DNA of 64,000 nucleotides from JAGRGG01 sp965217265 (GCA_965217265.1 CBDCHP010000018.1:62001-126000); one strand, 5' to 3'. Numbered from the stretch's first letter, positions 53,916-63,012 are shown. Program-made: numbers and translations. Notes: generated by a model from the sequence alone, not told the origin.

Positions 53916-54047
53916 CGCTTCGCGTGCGCTGACGCGCGGTCTTCTTTCTTTTGTTTTTTACGTTTGTTGGGGGTTGGCCCTCGGCGTTGAGGCTAACCTG
54001 CTATGTTAACACTGGCAAAAAAGCGCGGCAGCGCAGCGCGAAGCGTT
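53914..54047. repeat. AACGCTTCGCG palindromic element, copy 9 (full, shortened)
   Basis: 134 bp downstream of the hypothetical membrane protein, whose TAA is in the left end. Arms TAACGCTTCGCGTGCGCTGA and mirror CGCAGCGCGAAGCGTTA; the right A-tract is shortened. Core GTTGGCCCTCGGCGTTGAGG and TATGTTAACACTGGCAAAAA is shared with copy 3. The right end faces the rhodanese leader, not a stop. Confidence 0.82.
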
Positions 54048-54107
54048 AATGGCACCCGCCGCAACGGACCGCGTGGCGTTTGACGGCGCAGTCCTCAAAC
54101 CGCACGG

Positions 54108-54566
54108 ATGGCGTTACCACCACCCGGGGAGCTAAGCACCGTGCCGACCATCGTGACCAGGACGCCCGCGGCGGCGTCCGAGATCACCCTCGCCCACTTC
54201 GAGGCCAAGCTCGACTTCGAGACCGACTGCTGGGACGTGCACCACGCGCTCACGGCCGAGACGTCGGACTTCGTCCTGCTCGACGTGCGGGGTGCCGCCG
54301 CCTACGTTGCGGCGCACGTGCCGGGGGCGGTGAGCCTGCCCCATACGACGATCGAGCCCGACCGCATGGCGGCCTATCCCGCCGGCAGCGTGTTCGTCGT
54401 CTACTGCGCCGGGCCGCACTGCAACGGCGCCGACAAGGCGGCCGTGCGGCTCGCGAGCCTGGGCCTGCCGGTCAAGCTGATGCTGGGCGGGATGGTCGGC
54501 TGGCGCGAGGAGGGGTTTCCCTTCGAGCACGGCGAGGCGCCCGGGTCGCTGCCGCGGGCGGCCTGA
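54108..54566 (+). CDS. rhodanese-like sulfurtransferase domain protein
   Basis: 152 residues. A single rhodanese domain: DFVLLDVRGAAAYVAAHVPGAVSLPH, then active loop YCAGPHCNGADKAA (catalytic Cys of CAGPHC) and the end KLMLGGMVGWREEGFPFE. The family moves sulfane sulfur or acts as a protein interaction module. The N-terminal ~30 residues precede the domain; a GTG at 54141 is an alternative start. It sits 23 nt upstream of the ATP-grasp gene on the same strand. Confidence 0.87.
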   Translation: MALPPPGELSTVPTIVTRTPAAASEITLAHFEAKLDFETDCWDVHHALTAETSDFVLLDVRGAAAYVAAHVPGAVSLPHTTIEPDRMAAYPAGSVFVVYCAGPHCNGADKAAVRLASLGLPVKLMLGGMVGWREEGFPFEHGEAPGSLPRAA

Positions 54567-54589
54567 ATCGATAACCGGATGGGAGCGCC

Positions 54590-55801
54590 ATGAACGTCAT
54601 TCTGGTCGAGCCGGCCTTTCCCGACTACCAGCGCCGTTTCGCCCGGGCGCTGCACGAGATCGGCGCCAACGTGATCGGGGTGGGCGAGCGGCCCTATGAC
54701 TGGCTCGACGGCGAGTTGCGGTCCTGGCTCGGCGGCTATGAGCAAGTGTCGTCGGTGACGAACGAAGGTGCTTTGTACGACGCCGTGCGGCGGGTGCAGG
54801 GCTATCTCTGGGTCGACCGGATGGAGGCGACGATCGAGGCGCACGTCTTGCCCGCCGCCCGCGTGCGGGAAGCCTGCACCATCCCCGGCCTCTCGTCCTG
54901 CGCGGCCTATTTGTGCCGCGACAAGGTGGCAATGAAGGAGGTGCTGCGCGCGGCCGGCGTCCCCTGCGCCGCCTCGGCGTCGGTGTCGAGCTTAAGCGAG
55001 GCGCGCGACTTCGCCGATGCCGTCGGCTACCCCTTGATCCTGAAGCCCCGCGACGACGCCGGGGCCTCGGGCACGCACCGCGTCGACGGGCCGGACGATC
55101 TGGCGCGGGTCGTGGCCGCGACCGGGGGCGCCGTCGCCGCGATTGAGGAGTTCGTCCAGGGCCACGAGGGCTTCTACGACACGCTCAGCATCGACGGCGG
55201 GGTACGGCACGACTTCATCAGCCACTACTATCCCAACGTCCTGGAGGCGATGCGCAACCGCTGGATCTCGCCGCAGATCGTCGCCACCAACCGGATGGAC
55301 GAGCCCGCCTACGCCGAGGTCAAGGCGATGGGAAGGCGCGTCATCGAAGCGCTCGGGATCACGACCGCCCCCACCCACATGGAGTGGTTCTTCGGCCCCA
55401 AGGGCCTTCGCTTCTCCGAGATCGGCGCCCGGCCGCCCGGCGTCGGCCACTGGGACGTCTACTGTGCTGCGAACGAATTCGACCTCTACCGCGAGTGGGC
55501 GCTCGCGGTGTGCTTTGGCCGGATCGAGACGCCGCCGTCGCGCCGCTACGCCTGCGGCATCATCGCCCTTCGGCCCGAGCATGACGGCGTCATCGCCGGC
55601 TACGACGGCGCACAAGCAATCTGGGAGCGCTTTGGCGACTGCATCGTCGACCACCGCTTCCCCGAGCCCGGCACCCCCACCCAGCCGGTCGAGGCCGGCT
55701 ACATGGCCAACGCTTGGCTGCACGTCCGCCACCCGGATTACGACCGCTTACGGTATATCCTCGACACGATCGGGGAGACGGTGCGGGTTCGGGCGGCTTG
55801 A
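54590..55801 (+). CDS. ATP-grasp ligase of unknown substrate
   Basis: 403 residues. The ATP-grasp fold is recognisable: N-terminal MNVILVEPAFPDYQRRFARAL, CRDKVAMKEVLRAAGVPCA, the ATP-binding YPLILKPRDDAGASGTHRV, AIEEFVQGHEGFYDTL and the metal-binding RFSEIGARPPGVGHWDV. It should join a carboxylate to an amine or thiol using ATP via an acyl-phosphate; carbamoyl-phosphate-synthase-like and biotin-carboxylase-like relatives share this core. The substrate is unknown. The upstream rhodanese gene suggests possible sulfur chemistry, but this is inference. The TGA is formed by the palindromic arm. Confidence 0.85.
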   Translation: MNVILVEPAFPDYQRRFARALHEIGANVIGVGERPYDWLDGELRSWLGGYEQVSSVTNEGALYDAVRRVQGYLWVDRMEATIEAHVLPAARVREACTIPGLSSCAAYLCRDKVAMKEVLRAAGVPCAASASVSSLSEARDFADAVGYPLILKPRDDAGASGTHRVDGPDDLARVVAATGGAVAAIEEFVQGHEGFYDTLSIDGGVRHDFISHYYPNVLEAMRNRWISPQIVATNRMDEPAYAEVKAMGRRVIEALGITTAPTHMEWFFGPKGLRFSEIGARPPGVGHWDVYCAANEFDLYREWALAVCFGRIETPPSRRYACGIIALRPEHDGVIAGYDGAQAIWERFGDCIVDHRFPEPGTPTQPVEAGYMANAWLHVRHPDYDRLRYILDTIGETVRVRAA

Positions 55802-55945
55802 ACGCTTCGCGTCCGCTGCGCGGGGCTTTTTTCTCTTCTTTTTTGCGACTTGTCGTTGGAGATTGGCCTCAACATCGAAGCCAGCCTCGGTCAAAGTACA
55901 AAAAAGAGAAAAAGAAGCCCCGCGCAGCGGACGCGCCAGCGTATC
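55800..55945. repeat. AACGCTTCGCG palindromic element, copy 10 (full)
   Basis: 146 bp between the convergent ATP-grasp and porin stops. Left arm GAACGCTTCGCGTCCGCTGC; right arm GCAGCGGACGCGCCAGCGT, slightly decayed. Both arms carry the same C/G variant (GTCCGC/GCGGAC), so the mirror changes are matched. Core TTGGCCTCAACATCGAAGCC has the orientation of copy 6. Confidence 0.88.
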
Positions 55946-57196
55946 TCAATAGGCGAATTGAAACCTGAAGGTCAGCGCGTGCACCTCGGTGTCCTCGATC
56001 GGACCGTCGTAGACGCGGGTGTAGGAGTAGTCGGCGGTCAGGAGCAGGCGCTTGGTGAGGTAGGCGTTGCCGACGAGGCTGACGCCGGCCTGGGCGCCGC
56101 CGTCTGCGCCGGTGTCGGTCAGGTCGAGGTAATCGACCCTGGCGCCGACCTCGTAGGCGCCGAACCCGCCGTCGTCGACCGGGTTCTTGGGCACGACGCG
56201 CCCGAACGTGCCGGCCGAGGCGTCGTAGCCGCGCCGCTCGCCGGTCAGGAAGTAGGTGGCGTAGAGGTAGCCGCCGTGGGCGAAGCCGGTGGCGTTGTCG
56301 GATTCGAGGTGGGCGCCGGTCAATTCGGCCTGCGTGCTGAACGAGCCGATCGAGCGGGAGATTTCGAGGTTGCCCCGCACGAGGCTGTCGGTGTCGCGGA
56401 AGGTCGGCGACGAGGCGAGCGTCGAGCCGGGCAAGGACGAGGAGGCGTCGCCGGAGAACGAGAGGCTGTCGTCGACGTCGAAGCGCGCCGACAGCCCGAG
56501 CCCTAGGTGGAGGAGGTTCTTGACGCGCGACGTGCCGACGCCGCTCTTCGCCGCGTCGCCGCCGCGCGTGATGCGGTCCTCCTCGTAGATCGGCGCCCAG
56601 GTGGCGCGGCCGGCGAGGCCCAGCCCGCTGTCGTCGACGCCGTCGTTCAAATTGCCGCCGAAGACGCCGCCGGCGAGCGAGCGCTGGTCGCCCCCGTAGA
56701 AGGCGGCGAGGCCGACATTGTCGCCCGCGTTCAACGCCGCGCTCTGGCCGGCCTCGGCGAAGGGCAAGAAGCGCGAGCCGGATAAGTCCTGCAACGAGAA
56801 CGGCTCGTCCTGCTGGCCGAGCTTCACCTTCAAGGTGTCGTCCACTTCGTAGGTGAGGAAGAGGTAGCGATAGTCCTCGGCCTCGATGTCGTAGGCGAAA
56901 GTGCCGCCGAAACTGTCGTAGGCGAAGAAGACGTAGGGTCGCACCAGCCGGTTGTTGCCGATGAGGCCGTCCTCGAAGCCGCCGGCGCCGCCCTCCGCGT
57001 CGACGTCCACGTAGCCCGCGTCGAGCTGAATGAAGGGCGACAGCGTGATGTTGCGCTCGGAATTGCCGAGGCGCAGCACCTGCTCGTCCTCGGGGAAGAG
57101 GTCGCTGTCGTCGCTCGACGACTGGGCAAGCGCGACGGACGCCGGCGACGCCAGGATCAACGTCAACAGCAGGCGACGGGCAAGGGGGCGGATCAT
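55946..57196 (-). CDS. OprP/OprO-type porin
   Basis: 416 residues from the ATG at 57196. Signal peptide LLLTLILASPASVALAQS, a short acidic linker, then alternating beta strands: NITLSPFIQLDAGYVDVD, RPYVFFAYDSFGGTFAYDIEAEDYRYLFLTYEVDDTLKVKLGQQDEPFSLQDLSGS and the closing strand FRFQFAY with a terminal aromatic residue for outer-membrane insertion. KVKLGQQDEPFSLQ is the phosphate-selective porin signature. It forms a 16-18 strand outer-membrane channel, probably anion-favouring; specificity is not certain. No clear Shine-Dalgarno. Confidence 0.87.
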   Translation of the reverse strand: MIRPLARRLLLTLILASPASVALAQSSSDDSDLFPEDEQVLRLGNSERNITLSPFIQLDAGYVDVDAEGGAGGFEDGLIGNNRLVRPYVFFAYDSFGGTFAYDIEAEDYRYLFLTYEVDDTLKVKLGQQDEPFSLQDLSGSRFLPFAEAGQSAALNAGDNVGLAAFYGGDQRSLAGGVFGGNLNDGVDDSGLGLAGRATWAPIYEEDRITRGGDAAKSGVGTSRVKNLLHLGLGLSARFDVDDSLSFSGDASSSLPGSTLASSPTFRDTDSLVRGNLEISRSIGSFSTQAELTGAHLESDNATGFAHGGYLYATYFLTGERRGYDASAGTFGRVVPKNPVDDGGFGAYEVGARVDYLDLTDTGADGGAQAGVSLVGNAYLTKRLLLTADYSYTRVYDGPIEDTEVHALTFRFQFAY

Positions 57197-57297
57197 GCTG
57201 ATGCGGCCGTATGAATGGGAGTGCGTGTTCCCGTAAACGCACGGGCGGCGGCATCGTTGCGTCGGGTCGATGAGACGCCCCAGGCACGCGCGGGGCG

Positions 57298-58272
57298 TCA
57301 ACCCTCCTCGGGCCAATCCTCCAGCCGGCTGAACGGCAGCTTCTCGGGGCTGAGGCCGAAGAACCCCAGCCCTTCCCGAAACGCCCTGGGCGGCTCGGCT
57401 TCGAGGGCGAGCGTGCCCTTGCGGCCGGGGTGGGGCAGTTCGATCGCGCGGGCGTGCAGCATCAGGCCGGGGGGGGCACCCGTCGGGGTCGTGCCGCCGT
57501 ACTTGGCGTCGCCCATGATCGGTGTCTCGATCGCGGCGCAGTGGGCGCGAAGCTGGTGCGTGCGGCCGGTGAGCGGCATCAAGCCGACCCAGGCGGCGAC
57601 GCGGCCGGCGCGGGCGATGACGCGAAAGCCGGTGCGCGCCTTCTTGGCGTCGAGCGCGTCCGGCCCGACCCGCTCGGCGCCGGGCGGGCCGGACTTGCCG
57701 AGCTTGAGGTCGATCACGCCGTCGTTGCGCTCGGGCTTGCCGAGCACGATCGCCCAGTAGAGCTTCTTGACCTCGCGGCCTTGAAAGGCGTGCATGAGCC
57801 CGCGCGCGACGGGGGCGTTCCTCGCCAGGACGAGGAGGCCCGACGTGTCGCGATCGAGGCGATGCACGAGGCGCGGCCGCTCGTCGCCGCCGCCGAAGGC
57901 ATCCAGCATCCCGTCGACGTGGCGCGTCGTCTTGGTGCCGCCCTGAACGGCGAGGCCGGCCGGCTTGTCGAGGACGATCAGGTCGTCGTCTTGATAGACG
58001 ACGAGGGAGCGGACGAACTTCGCGTCGCCCGGCGCGACGTGGCGCCTTGCCGGCCCCGCCGGCGCGTCGTCCAGCGGCGGCACGCGCACGCTCTGCCCGG
58101 TGTGGACGCGGTCCGAGGCGGCGACGCGCTTGCCGTCGAGGCGGAACTGGCCGGTGCGAAGCAGGCGTTGCAGGGCGCCGAAATTAAGCCCTGGAAAGTG
58201 CTTCTTCGCCCAGCGATCGAAGCGCACCCCGTCCTCGGCCGGCGTCACGTCGAGGTGTTGCACGCCGCTCAC
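57298..58272 (-). CDS. rluC: RluA/RluC-family 23S rRNA pseudouridine synthase
   Basis: 324 residues from a GTG that overlaps the upstream stop (GTGA). An S4 RNA-binding domain (about 18-65, RFDRWAKKHFPGLNFGALQRLLRTGQFRLDGKRV) is followed by the synthase domain with IVLDKPAGLAVQGG and catalytic Asp140 in HRLDRDTSG, then KLYWAIVLGKP and GRTHQLRAHCA. It converts uridine to pseudouridine in rRNA. The S4 domain and insert favour RluC over RluA; RluD cannot be fully excluded. Confidence 0.9.
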   Translation of the reverse strand: MSGVQHLDVTPAEDGVRFDRWAKKHFPGLNFGALQRLLRTGQFRLDGKRVAASDRVHTGQSVRVPPLDDAPAGPARRHVAPGDAKFVRSLVVYQDDDLIVLDKPAGLAVQGGTKTTRHVDGMLDAFGGGDERPRLVHRLDRDTSGLLVLARNAPVARGLMHAFQGREVKKLYWAIVLGKPERNDGVIDLKLGKSGPPGAERVGPDALDAKKARTGFRVIARAGRVAAWVGLMPLTGRTHQLRAHCAAIETPIMGDAKYGGTTPTGAPPGLMLHARAIELPHPGRKGTLALEAEPPRAFREGLGFFGLSPEKLPFSRLEDWPEEG

Positions 58273-58586
58273 GCCCGCGCCTCCAGCGCGCGCTGGCGCA
58301 GGTAGAGAAAGACCGGCAGGCCGAACGAGAGGCCGACCAGGAAGGTGCCCCCCAGCGGCAGCCACAAGGGGCGGACGCCGAGGCGACGGCCCTCGATCGC
58401 CATGAAGACGAGCGCCGTTGCGGCCGCGACGATCAGGTCGAGCGCGAACATGGTGCCCGCCCCGTTGACGAAGGGGCCGGCGAGGAAGGCGAGCGGGTCG
58501 AGGCCGTGGTTCGCCGTCCACGAGGCGTAGGCCGTGAACGGCAGGACCGTGCCGAGAACGGCGAGGGCGAGGTAGAGGCGCTTCAT
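58269..58586 (-). CDS. DUF2834 family membrane protein
   Basis: 105 residues from an ATG that overlaps the rarA stop (ATGA). Three hydrophobic segments: LYLALAVLGTVLPFTAYASW, NGAGTMFALDLIVAAATALVFMAIE and LWLPLGGTFLVGLSFGLPVFLYLRQ. The arrangement with a DxxDPLAFLAGP-like loop (HGLDPLAFLAGPFVN) fits DUF2834, a family of unknown role. It is coupled on both sides, to rarA and to rluC. Confidence 0.82.
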   Translation of the reverse strand: MKRLYLALAVLGTVLPFTAYASWTANHGLDPLAFLAGPFVNGAGTMFALDLIVAAATALVFMAIEGRRLGVRPLWLPLGGTFLVGLSFGLPVFLYLRQRALEARA

Positions 58587-59896
58587 CCCTCGCGCTCCCG
58601 CCGCAGCCGCTCGAATCGTTCCAGCCGCTCCTTGAGGCGCCGCTCGTCGCCCTCGTCGGTCGGCTCGTAGTAGTGCTCGCGGCCCATGCCGTCGGGGAAG
58701 TAGTTCTGACCCGAGAAGCGTTCGGGCGCGTCGTGGTCGTAGGCGTAGCCTTGGCCGTAGCCGAGACCGCGCATCAGCCCCGTCGGCGCGTTGCGGATGT
58801 GCATGGGCGGCGGTAGCGAGCCGTGCGCCTCGGCGCCCTTCATCGCCGCCTTGTAGGCCCTGTAGACGGCGTTCGACTTCGGCGCCAGGGCGAGTTCGAC
58901 GGCGCACTGCGCCAGCGCCAGTTCGCCCTCGGGGCTCCCCAGCCGCTCGTAGTGCTCGGCGGCCGATATCGCGCGGCCGATCGCGTCGGGCGCGGCGAGG
59001 CCGATGTCCTCGCTCGCCATGCGGATCAGGCGCCGGGCGACGAAGCGCGGGTCCTCGCCGCCCTGTAACATGCGGCAGAGCCAGTAGAGCGCGGCGTCGG
59101 GGTCGGAGCCGCGCACGGCCTTGTGCAGGGCCGAGATCAGGTTGTAGTGGGCCTCTCGGCGATCGTAGACCGGCAGGCGCCGCCCCACGACGCCCCCCAG
59201 CGCCGCCGCGTCGACGACGGGCTCGGCCGGCAGGTCGGCCAGCGCCTCGACGAGGTTGAGGAGGTGGCGCCCGTCGCCGTCGGCGAGTTCCGCGAGCTTG
59301 GCCCGCGCGCCCGCGTCGAGCGGCAGGGGACGGCCGAGTTCGACCTCGGCACGCCCGATCAGGCCGATCAGCGCGTCCTCGTCCAGGGCCTCCAAGACGA
59401 CGACGGTGCAGCGCGAGACGAGCGCCGGGTTGAGGGCGAAGGACGGGTTCTCGGTCGTAGCGCCGATCAGCGTCACCGTGCCGCCCTCGACGCTGTGCAG
59501 GAGGCCGTCCTGCTGGGCGCGGTTGTAGCGGTGGATCTCGTCGATGAAAAGAACGGGGGTCGTGCCGCTCGCCTTGAGGCGCCGCGCCTCCTCGAAGGCA
59601 CGCTTGAGGTCGAATACCCCCGACATCACTGCCGAGAGCGGCATCAAGGGGCGGTCGACGGCGCTGGCGAGCAGGCGCGCGATCGTCGTCTTGCCGCAGC
59701 CGGGGGGTCCCCAGAGGATCAAGGAGGCGAGCCGGCCGTGCTTGAGCATCCGCCCGATCGGGCCATTCGGCCCCAAGGCCGCGTCCTGGCCCCGCACGTC
59801 GGCGAGCTTGAGCGGGCGCAGGCGGTCGGCGAGCGGCCGGTCGGCGCCGCGCGGCGCCTCGGGCTCAAGCCGCGCGTCGGCGAACAGATCGACCAT
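58583..59896 (-). CDS. rarA: replication-associated recombination protein A (AAA ATPase)
   Basis: 437 residues. N-terminal LADRLRPLKLADVRGQDAAL, Walker A GPPGCGKTT at 63-71, Walker B VLFIDEIHRYN, sensor GATTENPSFALNPALVSR, and the C-terminal MgsA domain with YNLISALHKAVRGSDPDAALYWLCRML, EDIGLAAP and VYRAYKAAM. RarA/MgsA acts at stalled replication forks with SSB. The first gene of a coupled set rarA-DUF2834-rluC. Confidence 0.95.
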   Translation of the reverse strand: MVDLFADARLEPEAPRGADRPLADRLRPLKLADVRGQDAALGPNGPIGRMLKHGRLASLILWGPPGCGKTTIARLLASAVDRPLMPLSAVMSGVFDLKRAFEEARRLKASGTTPVLFIDEIHRYNRAQQDGLLHSVEGGTVTLIGATTENPSFALNPALVSRCTVVVLEALDEDALIGLIGRAEVELGRPLPLDAGARAKLAELADGDGRHLLNLVEALADLPAEPVVDAAALGGVVGRRLPVYDRREAHYNLISALHKAVRGSDPDAALYWLCRMLQGGEDPRFVARRLIRMASEDIGLAAPDAIGRAISAAEHYERLGSPEGELALAQCAVELALAPKSNAVYRAYKAAMKGAEAHGSLPPPMHIRNAPTGLMRGLGYGQGYAYDHDAPERFSGQNYFPDGMGREHYYEPTDEGDERRLKERLERFERLRREREG

Positions 59897-59931
59897 CACC
59901 CGAGCCTAGCTAGAGATGCAAGCAGCGAAAA

Positions 59932-60363
59932 TCAGGCCGCCTGGAGTTCCGCGTCCTGGTCAGCGCCGACGTTGACCGGCCCACTGTCCTTGCCCTTGGC
60001 CTCGACGTCGCGGTCGACGAACTCGATCACCGCCATCGGCGCGTTGTCGCCGTAGCGAAAGCCGGCCTTCATGATGCGGATGTAGCCGCCGTGGCGGCTG
60101 GCGTAGCGGGGGCCGAGCACGTCGATCAGTTTCTTCGCCGTCACCTCGTCGCGGGTGCGGGCGATGAGCAGGCGCCGGGCCGAGAGGTCGCCCTGCTTGC
60201 CGAGCGTGACCAGCTTCTCGACCACCGGACGCAGCTCCTTCGCCTTGGGCAGCGTCGTCGTGATCTGCTCGTGCTTGACCAGGGCCTGCGCCATGTTGGC
60301 GAACATGGCACGGCGGTGGCTCGGGGTCCGGCCGAGCTTCCGGCCGCTCTTGCGGTGACGCAT
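59932..60363 (-). CDS. rplQ: 50S ribosomal protein L17
   Basis: 143 residues. MRHRKSGRKLGRTPSHRRAMFANMAQALVKHEQITTTLPKAKELRPVVEKLVTLGK is diagnostic. A structural protein of the 50S subunit near the exit tunnel. The C-terminal tail after the ~120-residue core is slightly extended. It is the last gene of the alpha operon, 36 nt after rpoA. Confidence 0.97.
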   Translation of the reverse strand: MRHRKSGRKLGRTPSHRRAMFANMAQALVKHEQITTTLPKAKELRPVVEKLVTLGKQGDLSARRLLIARTRDEVTAKKLIDVLGPRYASRHGGYIRIMKAGFRYGDNAPMAVIEFVDRDVEAKGKDSGPVNVGADQDAELQAA

Positions 60364-60399
60364 CTGTTGGGGTCCTTCGCTGTTCGATGCTGCCGGTCT

Positions 60400-61419
60400 T
60401 TAAAAGGGCTCTTCGACCTTGCGGGCCAAGTCCTCGATGTTCTCCGGCGGCCAACCCGGCACGTCCATGCCGAGGTGCAGGCCCATGTGGGTCAGCACCT
60501 CCTTGATCTCGTTCAAGGATTTGCGGCCGAAATTGGGCGTGCGCAGCATCTCGGCCTCGGACTTCTGCACGAGGTCGCCGATGTAGATGATGTTGTCGTT
60601 CTTCAAGCAGTTGGCCGAGCGAACCGACAGCTCCAGTTCGTCCACCTTGCGCAGCAGGTTCGGGTTGAACGGCAGTTCAGGCCGGCGCTCGACGGCGCCG
60701 CCGCCCAGGTGCGGCTCCTCGAAATTGATGAACGGCTGCAACTGGTCTTGCAGAATACGGGCCGCGAGTGCGAGCGCGTCCTCGGGGCTGACCGAGCCGT
60801 TGGTCTCGATCTGCATCGTCAGGCGGTCGTAGTCGGTCTGCTGCCCGACGCGGGCGTTGTCGACGCGAAACGCCACCTTGCGCACGGGGCTGTAGATCGC
60901 GTCGATCGCGACGAGGCCGATCGGCGCGTCCTCGGACTTGCTGAGCGTGCCCGGAACGTAGCCCTTGCCGCTGCTCACCGTCAGCTCGATCGAGAGCTTG
61001 CCGCCCTGATCGACGTGGCAGATGATGTGATCGGGATCCATGATCTCGATGTCGGGGCCGGACTCGATCATGCTGGCCGTGACGACCGCCGGCCCCTCGA
61101 TGCGCAGGTAGGCGCGCTTGGGCTGGTCGCTGTGCAGGCGCAAGCCGAGCGACTTCAGGTTCAAGACGATATCGGTCACGTCCTCGCGGACGTTGGGGAT
61201 CGAGGAGAACTCGTGCAAGACGCCGTCGATGTGGATCGCGCTGATCGCGGCGCCTTGCAGCGACGAGAGCAGAAGACGCCGAAGCGCGTTGCCGATGGTG
61301 ATGCCAAAGCCGCGCTCAAGGGGCTCGACCACGATCGTCGCCTCGCGGTCGGGGCGGCGACCGAGCTGGACGTTCAGGCCCTTGGGCTTGATCAGCTCCT
61401 GCCAGTTCCTTTGCAGCAC
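60400..61419 (-). CDS. rpoA: DNA-directed RNA polymerase subunit alpha
   Basis: 339 residues. N-domain FGITIGNALRRLLLSSLQGAAISAIHIDGVLHEFSSIPNVREDVTDIVLNLK and the C-domain LLRKVDELELSVRSANCLKNDNIIYIGDLVQKSEAEMLRTPNFGRKSLNEIKEVL are intact. The alpha dimer scaffolds RNA polymerase assembly and binds UP elements and activators. It stands 99 nt after rpsK. Confidence 0.98.
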   Translation of the reverse strand: MLQRNWQELIKPKGLNVQLGRRPDREATIVVEPLERGFGITIGNALRRLLLSSLQGAAISAIHIDGVLHEFSSIPNVREDVTDIVLNLKSLGLRLHSDQPKRAYLRIEGPAVVTASMIESGPDIEIMDPDHIICHVDQGGKLSIELTVSSGKGYVPGTLSKSEDAPIGLVAIDAIYSPVRKVAFRVDNARVGQQTDYDRLTMQIETNGSVSPEDALALAARILQDQLQPFINFEEPHLGGGAVERRPELPFNPNLLRKVDELELSVRSANCLKNDNIIYIGDLVQKSEAEMLRTPNFGRKSLNEIKEVLTHMGLHLGMDVPGWPPENIEDLARKVEEPF

Positions 61420-61518
61420 GGGGATTCCTTCAAGAGCTACGTGTGGTGTCAGTCAAACGACGGACAAGGCCGAGGGCGTCGCCCACGGCCTTTCCCGCCC
61501 GGCCGAGAAGATCGCGTC

Positions 61519-61911
61519 CTAGACGCGCCGGCGCTTGCGCGGGCGGCAGCCGTTGTGCGGGATCGGGGTCACGTCGCGGATGGCGGTGATGGTGAAGCCG
61601 GTGGCCGAGAGCGCGCGCAACGCCGACTCGCGGCCGGAGCCGGGGCCGCGGACCAGGACCTCGAGCGTGCGCATGCCGTGCTCGGCCGCCTTGCGGCCGG
61701 CCGTCTCGGCCGCGACCTGGGCCGCGAACGGCGTCGACTTGCGCGAGCCCTTGAAGCCCTGGGCGCCGGCACTCGACCACGCGATCGTGTTGCCTTGCGC
61801 GTCGGTGATCGTGATCATCGTGTTGTTGAAGGTGGCGCTGACGTGGGCGACGCCGGAGCTGATGTTCTTGCGCTCGCGGCGGCGCAGCCGCGCGTCCTGG
61901 GGCTGGGCCAT
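61519..61911 (-). CDS. rpsK: 30S ribosomal protein S11
   Basis: 130 residues. NISSGVAHVSATFNNTMITITDAQGN, SAGAQGFKGSRKSTPFAAQVAAE, VLVRGPGSGRESALRAL and the basic end DVTPIPHNGCRPRKRRRV are typical. It lies on the 30S platform. It begins 4 nt after rpsM. Confidence 0.98.
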   Translation of the reverse strand: MAQPQDARLRRRERKNISSGVAHVSATFNNTMITITDAQGNTIAWSSAGAQGFKGSRKSTPFAAQVAAETAGRKAAEHGMRTLEVLVRGPGSGRESALRALSATGFTITAIRDVTPIPHNGCRPRKRRRV

Positions 61912-61915
61912 CGGC

Positions 61916-62293
61916 CTACTTCTTCACTTTCTTCTTGCCGGCGATCGCGCGGGCGGGCCCCTTGCGCGTGCGGGCGTTCGTGTGGGTGCGCTGGCCGCGG
62001 ACCGGCAGACCCTTGCGGTGACGCAGGCCGCGGTAGCAGCCCAGGTCCATCAAGCGTTTGATGCTCATCGCGACCTCGCGGCGCAAGTCGCCCTCGACCT
62101 TGACCTCGCGGTCGATGGTCTCGCGAATGCGGGCGATGTCGGCGTCCGAGAGTTCGTTCACGCGCCGCGTACCCTCGATCTGGACCTCGTCCAGGATCTT
62201 CTTCGAGGTGGTGGAGCCGATGCCGTAGATGTAGGTCAGCGCGACCCAGACCGGCTTTTGCGAGGGAAGGTTAACCCCGGCGATACGCGCCAC
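61916..62293 (-). CDS. rpsM: 30S ribosomal protein S13
   Basis: 125 residues. MARIAGVNLPSQKPVWVALTYIYGIG, RRVNELSDADIARIRETID, GDLRREVAMSIKRLMDLGCYRGLRHRKGLPVRGQRTHTNARTRKGPA is S13 throughout. It sits in the 30S head and contacts tRNA. 143 nt separate it from adk; this gap may hold the promoter of the alpha operon. Confidence 0.98.
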   Translation of the reverse strand: MARIAGVNLPSQKPVWVALTYIYGIGSTTSKKILDEVQIEGTRRVNELSDADIARIRETIDREVKVEGDLRREVAMSIKRLMDLGCYRGLRHRKGLPVRGQRTHTNARTRKGPARAIAGKKKVKK

Positions 62294-62436
62294 TGCGTCA
62301 TTCTCCTATTGTCTGTTCATCGGACACGACGAACCGACCCGATGGCCGCTTGGTTCAGGAAGAGGCCGAGATGTAGAGCCTTAATCGTCTTTGTCAACCC
62401 AAAAGCGGCATCACCACACCGGGTCAAGAAGTGGCG

Positions 62437-63012
62437 TCACCGCATCGGATCGAGGATCGCGTAGATCGCGTTCGACACCGCGTCGATGTCGGCCATGCCG
62501 TCGACGACGTGGACGATGCCCTGCTTCTCGTAGAACGGCAGCACAGGTGCGGTTTGATCGCGGTAGACGTCGAGCCGGGCGCGCAGCGTCGCCTCGTTGT
62601 CGTCGGCGCGAACCTTGCCCGTCTCGGCGGCGCGCCGCTTAATGCGCCCGACGAGTTCGTCGTCGTCCACCTCGATGCGGATCAAGGCATTGATCTCGGC
62701 GTGCTCCTCGCGCAGCATGACGTCGAGGTGCTCGGCTTGGCTGAGCGTGCGCGGGAAGCCGTCGAGAACGAAGCCGTCGTGGCAGTCGTCGAGCTCGATC
62801 CGCGCTTTGACCACGGCGACGACGACCTCGTCCGGGACCAGCTTGCCCTCGTCCATGACCGACTTCGCCTCCAGCCCGACCGGCGTCTTCGCCTCGACGG
62901 CGGCGCGCAGCATGTCACCGGTCGAGAGATGGGCCAGATTGTAGCGCTCCTCGACGCGGGCCGCCTGCGTTCCCTTGCCGGCCCCCGGCGGGCCGAACAG
63001 TATCAACCTCAT
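62437..63012 (-). CDS. adk: adenylate kinase
   Basis: 191 residues from the ATG that overlaps the secY stop (ATGA). P-loop GPPGAGKGT at 7-15, AMP-binding STGDMLRAAV, and DGFPRTLSQAEHLD with the conserved Arg. It lacks the longer zinc LID, having the short form (RIKRRAAETGKVRADDNEATLRARLDVY), as usual for this class. It balances AMP, ADP and ATP. Confidence 0.97.
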   Translation of the reverse strand: MRLILFGPPGAGKGTQAARVEERYNLAHLSTGDMLRAAVEAKTPVGLEAKSVMDEGKLVPDEVVVAVVKARIELDDCHDGFVLDGFPRTLSQAEHLDVMLREEHAEINALIRIEVDDDELVGRIKRRAAETGKVRADDNEATLRARLDVYRDQTAPVLPFYEKQGIVHVVDGMADIDAVSNAIYAILDPMR

